A DNA stretch of 64,000 bases from Methylosinus sp. LW4 (GTDB lineage Bacteria > Pseudomonadota > Alphaproteobacteria > Rhizobiales > Beijerinckiaceae). The notes under the pieces were generated by a model. That model searched no databases. It saw only the letters and a list, made by a program, of their open reading frames with translations, and was not told the DNA's origin. The stretch lies in assembly GCF_000379125.1 (NCBI RefSeq), contig NZ_KB900626.1, positions 2,738,667 to 2,802,666 of the forward strand, in the 5' to 3' direction. The translations under genes were made by a program, and so were the position numbers. Positions 1 through 8,321 of this stretch are shown here, one piece after another (position 1 is the stretch's first letter; every line of letters starts with the position of its first letter).

Positions 1-351
1 GTCGGCGCCGATGTGATCTTGCGGACGCTGCAAGGCCGGCTCAAAATCACGCCCGATGGCGCGACGCGCGAGAACGCGCGCTATCTGCTGCTCGGCCGGG
101 AAGGCGCCGAGCGGCCGGACCCCACTCAGGCCGCATGGCTCTATGCGCAAATGGCGCGCTGGGGACAGGCGCCCGTCTCGACCGCGCTTCTCGACGCGGC
201 GAAAGCCGTGTTCCGCGCCGATCTCTTCGACGCCGCTCTGCCTGCAGCGCCGCGCCCCAGCGACGCCATCGGCGCCTTTTGCGGCCCGAAATTCGATGAG
301 CGCGACCTCGACGCCTATCTCGCCGCCTTCCCCATTCGCCGCGCGCCATAG
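1..351 (+). CDS. nasS: NasS-like nitrate sensor, C-terminal end (partial)
   Basis: The window opens inside this gene; 116 codons remain and end at a TAG. The visible part (LRTLQGRLKITPDG, RYLLLGREG, DPTQAAWLYAQMARWGQ) resembles the C-terminal region of CmpA/NrtA-like periplasmic-binding folds that lack a signal peptide and act as cytoplasmic nitrate sensors (NasS). In known systems NasS holds the ANTAR antiterminator NasT inactive until nitrate or nitrite is present. The context supports this: immediately downstream lies a two-hexaloop ANTAR target followed by nitrate transport and reductase genes. nasT itself would be outside the window. It could instead be the tail of a plain transporter binding protein; the absence of a following permease argues against that. 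Confidence 0.7.
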   Translation, partial: VGADVILRTLQGRLKITPDGATRENARYLLLGREGAERPDPTQAAWLYAQMARWGQAPVSTALLDAAKAVFRADLFDAALPAAPRPSDAIGAFCGPKFDERDLDAYLAAFPIRRAP

Positions 352-367
352 CCTGTTTTTTATCGGT

Positions 368-397
368 TCGGCGCCCGCCTATTGGGCAAGGCGCCGA
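368..397. repeat. Inverted repeat after nasS
   Basis: TCGGCGCC at 368-375 is the exact reverse complement of GGCGCCGA at 390-397, with an inner GCC/GGC helix around a TATT loop. It sits 17 bases after the nasS stop codon. No T-tract follows, so it is only a possible transcript end or mRNA-stabilising hairpin. Confidence 0.5.
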
Positions 398-473
398 TAC
401 AGACGTCGCGCCTCGCCGTGACGGTTCCGCCGAAATTCATTGAATTACAAAGGATAGCGGGTGCGCGGCCTTT

Positions 474-489
474 TGGCGCGCAGCTTGCA
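474..489 (+). promoter_or_regulatory. Sigma-54 (-24/-12) promoter of the nitrate operon
   Basis: TGGCGCGCAGCTTGCA matches the sigma-54 consensus TGGCACG-N4-TTGCW with one mismatch and correct spacing between the GG and GC dinucleotides. Transcription would start near 500, just ahead of the hexaloop hairpins at 527, which is the right order for an NtrC-activated, NasT-antiterminated operon. I did not find a convincing NtrC enhancer pair upstream. Confidence 0.75.
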
Positions 490-526
490 CCATTCTTCCC
501 GACGATGCGCCTCGCGCATCTTTCCA

Positions 527-561
527 TTTGTCCAACGACGGACGAACAGCAACGCCGCTGT
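527..561 (+). promoter_or_regulatory. Two-hexaloop ANTAR (NasT) antiterminator target in the nitrate leader
   Basis: Two adjacent hairpins with six-base loops. P1 has stem TTTGTCC (527-533) with GGACGAA (540-546) and loop AACGAC (534-539). P2 has stem ACAGC (546-550) with GCTGT (557-561) and loop AACGCC (551-556). Both loops have A at position 1 and G at position 4, the invariant bases of known ANTAR-protein RNA targets. The 3' arm of P2 is also part of the 5' arm of the terminator at 555-609, so P2 formation would block terminator formation. Confidence 0.85.
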
Positions 562-609
562 CCCAGGGAGCTCGAGCGCCATGCGCTCTCCCGAGGGAAG
601 CGGCTTTTT
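555..609 (+). terminator. Leader intrinsic terminator, competes with ANTAR hairpin P2
   Basis: CCGCT-g-TCCC (555-564) pairs with GGGA-AGCGG (595-603), followed by C and TTTTT (605-609). The internal loop forms a second helix, GAGCG (574-578) with CGCTC (584-588). It lies 76 bases before the nrtA start codon and shares bases 557-561 with P2, the classic arrangement for transcription antitermination. Confidence 0.85.
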
Positions 610-684
610 GCGTTTCGCGCCGTCGACTAAAGGACGGCGCCGACTCGCCCTGACCGATGCGCTCGCAGCGCGAAGAGGACGACG

Positions 685-2016
685 GTGACGATGACAGACG
701 AAACAAGCTCAGCGAAGACCAATGCGGCCATGACGCTCGATCGCCGCGCGCTGCTGCGTGGCGCGGCCGGCGCCGCCGCGAGCTTCGCCGCCATTCGTGC
801 GGCCTTCCCCGCCGGCGCCTTCGCGCAAGGCGCAGGGCCGGAAACGACGAAAGCGATCCTCGGCTATATCGCGCTGGTCGACGCCGCGCCGCTCATCATC
901 GCCAAGGAAAAAGGCCTTTTCGCCAAGCACGGCATGTCGGAGGTCGAGGTCGTCAAGCAAGCGTCCTGGGGCGCGACGCGCGACAATCTCGTGCTCGGCG
1001 GCGCCGCCAACGGCATAGACGGCGCGCATATTCTCACGCCCATGCCCTATCTCATCACCACCGGCAAAGTGACGCAGAACAATGCACCGACGCCCATGTA
1101 CATACTCGCGCGCCTCAATCTCGACGCGCAGGGCATTTCCGTCGCCAATGAATATAAGGATCTGAAGATCACCACCAACGCCTCGGCGCTGCGTGACGCC
1201 TTCGCCAAGAAGAGAGCGGAAGGTAAGGAGGTGAAGGTCGCCATGACCTTCCCCGGCGGCACGCATGATTTGTGGCTGCGCTATTGGCTCGCCGCGGCCG
1301 GCGTCGATCCCGACAAGGATGTCTCGACCATCGTCGTGCCGCCCCCGCAAATGGTGGCGAATATGAAGGTCGGCAATATGGACGCCTTTTGCGTCGGCGA
1401 GCCTTGGAACGAGCAGCTCGCCAATCAGAACATCGGCTACACCGCCTGCGCCACCGGCGAGATCTGGTCGAAGCATCCCGAAAAAGCGCTCGGCCTGCGC
1501 GCCGATTGGGTCGACAAAAATCCGCGCGCCGCACGCGCGCTCACCGCCGCCGTGCTGGAAGCGCAGCAATGGTGCGACAAAATGGAGAACAAGGCCGAGC
1601 TCGCGGAGATCGTCGGCAAGCGCCAATGGTTCAACGTGCCCGTCGCCGATATCGTCGGCCGCCTCAAAGGCGATCTCAATTACGGCAATGGCCGCATCGA
1701 GAAAGGAACGAAGCAGTTCATGAAATTCTGGCGCGACGCCGCCTCCTATCCGTTCAAGAGTCACGACGCCTGGTTCGTCACCGAGGACATTCGCTGGGGC
1801 AAGCTCGAGCCGACGACGAATATCAAAGCGCTGGTCGACAAGGTGAATCGCGAGGACATTTGGCGCGAGGCGGCGAAGTCCATCAATGTCCCCGCCAAGG
1901 AAATTCCGACATCGACGTCGCGCGGCAAGGAGACCTTCTTCGACGGCAAGGTCTTCGACCCTGAAAATCCGCAGGCCTATCTGAAGAGCCTGTCCATCAA
2001 GCGCGCGCAAGTCTGA
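685..2016 (+). CDS. nrtA: NrtA-like nitrate ABC transporter substrate-binding protein
   Basis: 443-residue periplasmic solute-binding protein of the CmpA/NrtA/SsuA class, expected to deliver nitrate (or nitrite) to the permease encoded next. The N-terminus carries a twin-arginine signal: DRRALLRG with the arginine pair at residues 20-21, a hydrophobic Ala-rich stretch, then a likely cleavage near AFAQ around residue 50. The start is GTG at 685 with AGAGGA five bases upstream; ATG at 691 is an alternative. Expression is probably controlled by the sigma-54 promoter and NasT leader just upstream. Bicarbonate or sulfonate binding is possible from sequence alone, but the nitrate and nitrite reductase neighbours favour nitrate. 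Confidence 0.88.
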   Translation: MTMTDETSSAKTNAAMTLDRRALLRGAAGAAASFAAIRAAFPAGAFAQGAGPETTKAILGYIALVDAAPLIIAKEKGLFAKHGMSEVEVVKQASWGATRDNLVLGGAANGIDGAHILTPMPYLITTGKVTQNNAPTPMYILARLNLDAQGISVANEYKDLKITTNASALRDAFAKKRAEGKEVKVAMTFPGGTHDLWLRYWLAAAGVDPDKDVSTIVVPPPQMVANMKVGNMDAFCVGEPWNEQLANQNIGYTACATGEIWSKHPEKALGLRADWVDKNPRAARALTAAVLEAQQWCDKMENKAELAEIVGKRQWFNVPVADIVGRLKGDLNYGNGRIEKGTKQFMKFWRDAASYPFKSHDAWFVTEDIRWGKLEPTTNIKALVDKVNREDIWREAAKSINVPAKEIPTSTSRGKETFFDGKVFDPENPQAYLKSLSIKRAQV

Positions 2017-2030
2017 TCGAAGAGGCCGAA

Positions 2031-2927
2031 ATGACGATGCAAATCACCAAGGACGCTCTCGTCGAAGCGGCGCAGGCCGACGATCGCTCGATCGACGAGC
2101 TCTATGCGCGCCGGCGCACGCCGCTCATCGAGAAGCATGGCGCGCGCATTCGCGCATTCTTCGCGGCCGTGCTGCCGCCGATCATCGTGCTCGCGATATT
2201 GCTCGGCCTCTGGCAGCTTCTCTGCATCAAGCCGACCTCGGCTCTGCCGTCGCCGTCGCGTATATGGAGCGAGGCGAACGATCTCATCCTGCACCCGTTC
2301 TTCGTCGCGGGACCACAGGATATCGGCCTCGGCTGGCGCGTGCTCACATCGTTGCAGCGCGTCGCCGTCGGCTTCGGCCTCGCCAGCGTCGCCGGCGTGC
2401 TGCTCGGCGTCGTCGTCGGACAATCGCGCTGGGCGATGCGCGGGCTCGATCCGCTGTTCCAAGTGCTGCGCACCGTGCCGCCGCTGGCCTGGCTGCCGAT
2501 CTCGCTCGCGGCCTTTCGCGATAGCCATCCTTCGGCGATCTTCGTGATCTTCATCACCTCCATCTGGCCGATCATCATCAACACCGCTGTCGGCGTGCGC
2601 AATATTCCGCAGGATTATCGCAATGTCGCCGCCGTGCTGCGGCTCAATCACCTCGAGTTCTTCTGGAAGATCATGATTCCGTCTGCCGCGCCCTACATCT
2701 TCACCGGCCTGCGCATCGGCGTCGGCCTCTCCTGGCTCGCCATTGTCGCGGCAGAAATGCTGACCGGCGGCGTCGGCATCGGCTTCTTCATCTGGGACGC
2801 CTGGAATTCCTCGCGCCTGTCCGACATTTTCGTCGCCCTCGCCTATATCGGCGTCACCGGCTTCGTGCTCGATCGCATCGTCGCCGCGATCGGCGCATTC
2901 GCCACGCGCGGCGCGCAAGCTTCCTGA
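2031..2927 (+). CDS. nrtB: NrtB-like nitrate ABC transporter permease
   Basis: 298-residue inner-membrane permease of the binding-protein-dependent transport family. A charged N-terminal tail of about 45 residues precedes the hydrophobic segments. An EAA-loop-like stretch (AAVLRLNHLEFFWKIMIP, around residue 200) would contact the ATPase. It begins 14 bases after nrtA and ends 11 bases before the ATPase gene, so the three are surely one transporter. The ATG at 2031 is preceded by AGAGG. In the nitrate/sulfonate/bicarbonate family one permease gene supplies the homodimer. Confidence 0.9.
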   Translation: MTMQITKDALVEAAQADDRSIDELYARRRTPLIEKHGARIRAFFAAVLPPIIVLAILLGLWQLLCIKPTSALPSPSRIWSEANDLILHPFFVAGPQDIGLGWRVLTSLQRVAVGFGLASVAGVLLGVVVGQSRWAMRGLDPLFQVLRTVPPLAWLPISLAAFRDSHPSAIFVIFITSIWPIIINTAVGVRNIPQDYRNVAAVLRLNHLEFFWKIMIPSAAPYIFTGLRIGVGLSWLAIVAAEMLTGGVGIGFFIWDAWNSSRLSDIFVALAYIGVTGFVLDRIVAAIGAFATRGAQAS

Positions 2928-2938
2928 AAGGATTCGCC

Positions 2939-3730
2939 ATGAGCTATCTTCGCATCGATCATGTCGACAAGATTTTCGCGAGCGGCACCCGCACGACGAA
3001 AGTGCTCGAAGCCGTCGATCTTTCCGTCGAGAAGGGACAATTCGTCACCATCATCGGCCATTCCGGCTGCGGCAAATCCACTCTGCTCAATATCGTCGCC
3101 GGGCTGGTGAGCGCGAGCGCCGGCGGCGTCGTGCTGGAGAATCGTCAGGTCGACACGCCCGGACCGGATCGCGCCGTCGTCTTCCAAAATCATTCGCTGC
3201 TGCCCTGGCTCACCGTCTACGACAATGTGCGCCTCGCGGTGGACAAGGTGTTCTCGCGCAAAAAGAGCCGCGCCGAGCGCCATGATTGGACCATGCGCAA
3301 TCTCGAGCTCGTGCAGATGACGCATGCGAAGGACAGGCGTCCGAGCGAGATTTCCGGCGGCATGAAGCAGCGCGTCGGCATCGCCCGCGCGCTCGCCATG
3401 GAGCCGAAGGTTCTGCTGCTCGACGAGCCCTTCGGCGCGCTCGACGCGCTCACCCGCGCGCATCTGCAAGATCAGGTGATGGCGCTGCATCGCACGCTCG
3501 GCAATACGGTGATGATGATCACTCATGATGTGGACGAAGCCGTGCTGCTCTCCGACCGCATCGTGATGATGACCAATGGCCCCTGCGCCACCATCGGCGA
3601 GACGCTGGATGTCGCTCTGCCGCGCCCGCGCGATCGCGTGGCTCTCTCCACCGACCCTCTCTATCTCGAATGCCGACGCCGCGTGCTGCAATTCCTCTAT
3701 GAGCGTCATCACTATGTCGAAGCGGCGTGA
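2939..3730 (+). CDS. nrtC: NrtC/NrtD-like nitrate ABC transporter ATP-binding protein
   Basis: 263-residue ATPase that would power the nitrate importer. Walker A is GHSGCGKST (residues 40-48), the signature is ISGGMKQRVGIARALA, Walker B is VLLLDEPFGALD, and the switch histidine is in MITHDVDEAV. It has no fused NrtA-like regulatory domain, which is the long cyanobacterial NrtC form; it resembles the short NrtD/SsuB type, so the symbol letter is a convention. An AAAGG-type ribosome site precedes ATG 2939 and the reductase genes follow 12 bases downstream. Confidence 0.9.
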   Translation: MSYLRIDHVDKIFASGTRTTKVLEAVDLSVEKGQFVTIIGHSGCGKSTLLNIVAGLVSASAGGVVLENRQVDTPGPDRAVVFQNHSLLPWLTVYDNVRLAVDKVFSRKKSRAERHDWTMRNLELVQMTHAKDRRPSEISGGMKQRVGIARALAMEPKVLLLDEPFGALDALTRAHLQDQVMALHRTLGNTVMMITHDVDEAVLLSDRIVMMTNGPCATIGETLDVALPRPRDRVALSTDPLYLECRRRVLQFLYERHHYVEAA

Positions 3731-3742
3731 GGCGAGCGAAAA

Positions 3743-4957
3743 ATGAGCGAGCCTCTCGTCATCATCGGCAATGGCATGGCGGCCGCGCGTCTCGTCGACG
3801 AATTGTCGAAGCGCGCGCTCGGCCGCTACGCCATCGCCGTCATCGGCGAGGAGCCGCGCCTCGCCTATAATCGCGTGCAGCTCTCTTCCGTGCTCGCGGG
3901 CGAGGCCGAGATGGCCGAGATCGAGCTGAGGCCCGCGAGCTGGTGGCGCGACCACGGCGTCACTCTTCTCTACGGCGCCAAGGCGCACGCCATAGACATC
4001 GCGACGAAGCGCGTGTCGCTGGAGAATGGCGAGAACATCGGCTTTTCCAAGCTCGTGCTCGCAACCGGCTCCCGCGCGCTGCGTCTGCCGCTGCCCGGCG
4101 CGCAGCTATCCGGCGTTCACGTGTTTCGCGACGGCGCCGATGTCGACGCGCTGAAGCGCCTCGCGGCGCAGCGCAAGAAAATCATCGTCATCGGCGGCGG
4201 CCTGCTCGGCCTCGAAGCCGCCTATGGGCTCGCCAAACGCGGCGCCGAGGTCACACTCGCGCATGTCACTGATCGGCTGATGGAGCGGCAGCTGGACAAG
4301 GAAGCAGCCGAGCTGCTGAAGCTGCTCATCGCGAGCAGAGGAATAGAAATTCTGCTGGAAGCGCGCACGATAGGCATCATCGGCGACGAATGCGTCCGCG
4401 CGATAGAGCTCGCCGATGGCCGCCGGCTCGCGGCCGATGGCGTCGTCTTCGCCGCGGGAATTGCGCCCAATATGGAGCTGGCGCGCGACGCCGGCGTGAG
4501 CGCGCAAAGAGGAATCATCGTCGACGATCATATGGAAACCAAAATCCGCGACATTTTCGCGCTCGGAGAATGCGCTGAGCACAGAGGCGTCTGCTATGGC
4601 CTCGTCGAGCCCGCCTATGAGCAGGCGCGCGTCCTCGCCGCGAGACTCTGCGGCGAAAGCGATATTTACGAGGGCAGCGTCGTCTCCACCAATCTGAAGG
4701 TCTCCGGCGTCAATGTCTTTTCCGCCGGAGATTTTATGGGAAGCGACGGCGCCGAGACGATCTCCTGGCGCGACTTTGGGCTCGGCCTCTACAAAAAGCT
4801 CGTCATAGAGAATGGCCGTCTCACCGGCGCCGTGCTCATCGGCGACACCAGCGCGGCGCTCTGGTGCCTCGAGCTCATTCGCTCGCGCGCCGATGTGACG
4901 CAATGGCGCGATGCGCTGATCTTCGGCCGCAGCCTCTGCGAAAGAAAGGCGGCATGA
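3743..4957 (+). CDS. NirB-N-terminus-like FAD/NAD(P) oxidoreductase of nitrate assimilation
   Basis: 404-residue pyridine-nucleotide-disulfide-type oxidoreductase. The FAD site IIGNGMAAARLVDEL is at residues 7-21, the NAD(P) site IVIGGGLLGLEAAYGL is near residue 150, and the second FAD motif DIFALGECAEH is near residue 272. It resembles the reductase part of NirB and the NasB/rubredoxin-reductase family, which passes electrons from NADH to assimilatory nitrate or nitrite reductase. No siroheme or rubredoxin domain is fused to it. The stop overlaps the next start (ATGA at 4954-4957). Its partner is probably one of the three Fe-S enzymes downstream; which one cannot be told from sequence. Confidence 0.8.
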   Translation: MSEPLVIIGNGMAAARLVDELSKRALGRYAIAVIGEEPRLAYNRVQLSSVLAGEAEMAEIELRPASWWRDHGVTLLYGAKAHAIDIATKRVSLENGENIGFSKLVLATGSRALRLPLPGAQLSGVHVFRDGADVDALKRLAAQRKKIIVIGGGLLGLEAAYGLAKRGAEVTLAHVTDRLMERQLDKEAAELLKLLIASRGIEILLEARTIGIIGDECVRAIELADGRRLAADGVVFAAGIAPNMELARDAGVSAQRGIIVDDHMETKIRDIFALGECAEHRGVCYGLVEPAYEQARVLAARLCGESDIYEGSVVSTNLKVSGVNVFSAGDFMGSDGAETISWRDFGLGLYKKLVIENGRLTGAVLIGDTSAALWCLELIRSRADVTQWRDALIFGRSLCERKAA

Positions 4958-6711
4958 CCATGGCCGGTGATTTCACTGCCGAGCAGAAACGCTATCTCGA
5001 AGGATTCGCCTCCGGCTTTCAGGCCTCGCGCGCGCGACGCGCCACGCCGACGAAGGAAACGCCGATCGGCCCCGACGCCATTCATTTCGCGGCGCAGGAT
5101 CGCGCAATCGCCAATGGCGGCGCGCTCAATGAGCAAGAGAAGATCAAGCGCGAGGAGCATCCATTCGACGCCTATGCGCGTCTCGTCGCGCAGGCGAAGC
5201 GCAATGAGCCGCCAAAGCCGGCCGATAATTTTCGTTGGCGCTATCATGGGCTGTTCTATGTCGCGCCGACGCAATCCTCCTATATGTGCCGCCTGCGCAT
5301 CCCCAATGGAATTCTCACCCACTGGCAATTCGCGGGCCTCGCCGATCTCGCCGACAGCCATGGCGGCGGCTATCTGCATGTGACGACGCGCGCCAATCTG
5401 CAAATTCGCGAGATCGAGCCCAAGAGCGCCGTCGCGATGATCGAAGGCGTGCAGAGCCTCGGCCTATGGACGCGCGGCGCCGGCGCCGACAATATTCGCA
5501 ACATCACTGGCGCGCCGACCGCCGGCATCGATCCGCAGGAGCTCATCGATACCCGCCCCTTCGCGCGCGCGATGCATTTTCATATTCTCAATGATCGCTC
5601 GCTCTCCGGCCTGCCGCGCAAATTCAACATCGCTTTCGATGGCGGCGGCCGCATCGCCGTGCTCGAGGAGACCAATGACGTCGCCTTTCAGGCGATCGAG
5701 ATTAGCGACGGACATGGAATCGCGCCGGGCGTCTACTTTCGTCTCGCGCTCGGCGGCATCACTGGTCACAAGGATCTCGCGCGCGACACGGGCGTGATCG
5801 TTCCGACAGACGAGGCAGTCGAGATCGCGGACGCCATATTGCGCGTCTTCATCGACACGGGCGACCGAACCAATCGCGCGCGGGCGCGATTGAAATATGT
5901 GCTCGATCAATTGGGCTTTGATCGATTTCTGACGCTGGTAGAGGAAAAGCTCGGCCGTCCGCTGCTGCGCGCGCCGCAAGAGGCGATTGCGCAACGGCCC
6001 GGCTTCGACAGGCTCGCGCACATCGGCGCGCATGCGCAGAAAGAGGCGCAGAAGAGCTGGATCGGCGTCGCATTGAAGCTCGGTCGCCTGACGAGCGACG
6101 AAGCGCACGGTCTCGCGACGATCGCGCGTGAGCTCGGAGACGGCGACATAAGGCTCACCGTCTGGCAAAATCTGCTCATCTCTGGAATTGCCGACGCGCG
6201 GATCGACGAGGCGCTCGCGCGGATCGAGGCGCTCGGCCTTGCGACGAAGGCGTCGCCGCTCCGCGCCGGTCTCGTCGCCTGCACGGGCAACGCCGGTTGC
6301 CGTTTCGCCGCCGCCGACACCAAAAGGCACGCGGACGAGATCGCCACGCATTGCGAGGAGAAAATAGAGATCGACACGCCGATCAACATACATTTGACCG
6401 GCTGCCGTCACTCCTGCGCGCAGCATTACATCGGCGACATCGGCCTCGTCGGCGCGCGCGTGCCGATCAATGAAGAAGGCGATACGGTCGAGGGCTATAA
6501 TATGGTCGTCGGCGGCAGCTTCGGGGCGGAGGGCGCGATCGGCCGCGAGCTGCTCGAGAATGTCGCGGCGACAGATGCGCCGCGCAAGATCGAGAGCCTG
6601 TTGCGCGCCTATCTCGCACATCGCGCGACCAGCGCGGAGAGCTTCGCCGCCTTCACGCGGCGCCATGACGTAGAGGCATTGCGACGATTGATCTTCGAGG
6701 CGGAGCAATGA
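4954..6711 (+). CDS. nirA: NirA-type siroheme [4Fe-4S] nitrite reductase
   Basis: 585-residue protein of the nitrite/sulfite reductase hemoprotein family, giving six-electron reduction of nitrite to ammonium. The siroheme-[4Fe-4S] ligands are all present: C443 and C449 (CTGNAGC) and C484 and C488 (TGCRHSC). The N-terminal segment FTAEQKRYLEGFASGFQ is typical of NirA-family proteins in alphaproteobacteria. The reading frame stays open upstream to 4864, but ATG 4954 overlaps the previous stop (ATGA) and has AAAGG before it, so I chose it; ATG 4960 is next best. Sulfite reduction is the alternative, but the operon context is nitrate. Confidence 0.88.
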   Translation: MTMAGDFTAEQKRYLEGFASGFQASRARRATPTKETPIGPDAIHFAAQDRAIANGGALNEQEKIKREEHPFDAYARLVAQAKRNEPPKPADNFRWRYHGLFYVAPTQSSYMCRLRIPNGILTHWQFAGLADLADSHGGGYLHVTTRANLQIREIEPKSAVAMIEGVQSLGLWTRGAGADNIRNITGAPTAGIDPQELIDTRPFARAMHFHILNDRSLSGLPRKFNIAFDGGGRIAVLEETNDVAFQAIEISDGHGIAPGVYFRLALGGITGHKDLARDTGVIVPTDEAVEIADAILRVFIDTGDRTNRARARLKYVLDQLGFDRFLTLVEEKLGRPLLRAPQEAIAQRPGFDRLAHIGAHAQKEAQKSWIGVALKLGRLTSDEAHGLATIARELGDGDIRLTVWQNLLISGIADARIDEALARIEALGLATKASPLRAGLVACTGNAGCRFAAADTKRHADEIATHCEEKIEIDTPINIHLTGCRHSCAQHYIGDIGLVGARVPINEEGDTVEGYNMVVGGSFGAEGAIGRELLENVAATDAPRKIESLLRAYLAHRATSAESFAAFTRRHDVEALRRLIFEAEQ

Positions 6712-8321
6712 CCAAGATCACGCAGCCGCAACGTCTCGATCTCATTCCGCCTTCGGCTCCCTTCTCCGAGGAGCAGCGCGCTTGGCTCAATGGCTTTTTC
6801 GCTGGTCTGATGTCGATGGACGACGCCGGAGTCGTCGCTCTGTCGCCGACGGAAAATGCGGCCATAGCCGGCGACGCCGATGATGGCGCGGCGCCCTGGC
6901 ATGATCCGACGCTGCAATTGCAAGACCGCATGACGCTCGCGCAGGGCCGTCCTTTGCGACGACGCATGATGGCCGCAATGGCGCAGCAGGATTGCGGCCA
7001 ATGCGGCTATGATTGCCAAAATTATGCGGAGGCGCTGTTCGCCGGCAAGGAGGAGCGTCTCAATCTCTGCGCGCCCGGCGGCAAGGACACAGCGCGCATG
7101 TTGAAGACGCTCGCGCAAGAACGCGACGCGGCGTCATCAGCCGAGGATGCGAGCCTGAAAGCGCGCGGTCCAGAGCCGAAATCAGACCTCGCGCATCCGG
7201 CGTCCGCGCCCGGACATTCGCGCGACAATCCGGTCGAAGCGCTATTTTTGTCGCGTCGGAGGCTGAACAAGCCGGCTTCGGAGAAAGAGACATGGCATAT
7301 AGAGCTCGATCTTTCGAAGAGCGGGATCGATTACAACGTCGGCGATTCGCTCGGCGTCTTCGCGCAAAATGATCTCGGCCTCGTCGATCAGATCATCGCC
7401 ATGATCGGCGCCTCGCCGCTCGCGCCGGTGAAGGGCAAAAGCCTGCGTGAAGCGCTGCGTGACGATTGCGCGCTGTCGCCTGCGCCCGATCGGCTGTTCG
7501 AGCTGATCTCCTTCCTCACCGGCGGCGAGACGCGCGCAAAGGCGCGTGCGCTGGCGCAAGGCGAAGATAGCGACAATGACGCCGCCGATCTCGACGTGCT
7601 GGCGGCCTTGATGAAATTTCCCGGCGTGCGTCCGCATGCGGAAGCTTTCGTCGAGGCGCTCGAGCCTCTGCAGCCGCGGCTCTATTCCATCTCCTCCTCG
7701 CCGAAAGCGGCGCCGGGGCGCGTGTCGCTCACGGTCGACGCCGTACGCTATAGGATCGGTAAGCGCCTGCGCAAAGGCGTCGCCTCCACTTTTCTCGCGG
7801 AGCGCATCGAGAGCAACGCGCCGCTGAAAGTCTATGTGCAGGCGTCGCACGGCTTCTCGCTTCCGAATGATCCGAATGCGCCGATCATCATGATCGGCCC
7901 CGGCACGGGCGTGGCGCCCTTCCGCGCCTTTCTGCAGGAGCGGCAGGCGAACGGCGCGCGCGGGCGCAATTGGCTGTTCTTCGGCCATCAGCGCAGCGAT
8001 TGCGATTTCTTCTACGCAGATGAGCTGAACGCGATGAAGTCATCCGGCCTGCTGACGCGCCTCTCGCTCGCCTGGTCCCGCGACGGCTCCGAGAAATTCT
8101 ATGTGCAGGATCGCATGCGCGAGGTGGGGCGCGATCTCTTCGCCTGGCTCGCCGATGGCGGGCATATCTATGTCTGTGGCGACGCCAAGCGCATGGCCAA
8201 GGATGTCGAGCGCGCGCTCGTCGATATCGTTGCGCAATATGGCGCGCGCGCCACGGATGAGGCCGTCGCCTTCGTCGCCGAATTGAAGAAGAGCGGCCGC
8301 TATCGACAGGATGTCTATTGA
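6708..8321 (+). CDS. Fe-S/FAD/NADPH reductase (CysJ-like without FMN domain)
   Basis: 537-residue electron-transfer protein. An N-terminal helical segment (FSEEQRAWLNGFFAGL) resembles the NirA N-terminus. It is followed by a [4Fe-4S] domain with C96, C99, C103 and C121 (CGQCGYDC then NLCAPGG), of the kind seen in RnfB-like proteins. From about residue 200 it has the FAD-binding and NADP-binding domains of the sulfite reductase flavoprotein family (PRLYSISSSP, GPGTGVAPFRAFLQER). The flavodoxin (FMN) domain of CysJ is absent, so the Fe-S cluster may do its job. The start overlaps nirA by ATGA. It probably carries NADPH electrons to NirA or NasA. Confidence 0.8.
   Translation: MTKITQPQRLDLIPPSAPFSEEQRAWLNGFFAGLMSMDDAGVVALSPTENAAIAGDADDGAAPWHDPTLQLQDRMTLAQGRPLRRRMMAAMAQQDCGQCGYDCQNYAEALFAGKEERLNLCAPGGKDTARMLKTLAQERDAASSAEDASLKARGPEPKSDLAHPASAPGHSRDNPVEALFLSRRRLNKPASEKETWHIELDLSKSGIDYNVGDSLGVFAQNDLGLVDQIIAMIGASPLAPVKGKSLREALRDDCALSPAPDRLFELISFLTGGETRAKARALAQGEDSDNDAADLDVLAALMKFPGVRPHAEAFVEALEPLQPRLYSISSSPKAAPGRVSLTVDAVRYRIGKRLRKGVASTFLAERIESNAPLKVYVQASHGFSLPNDPNAPIIMIGPGTGVAPFRAFLQERQANGARGRNWLFFGHQRSDCDFFYADELNAMKSSGLLTRLSLAWSRDGSEKFYVQDRMREVGRDLFAWLADGGHIYVCGDAKRMAKDVERALVDIVAQYGARATDEAVAFVAELKKSGRYRQDVY

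Noticed and set aside
434-446. AATTC/GAATT inverted repeat upstream of the nitrate promoter as an activator site
   Set aside because: It does not match the NtrC consensus and is too close to the -24 element to be a typical enhancer; left uncalled.
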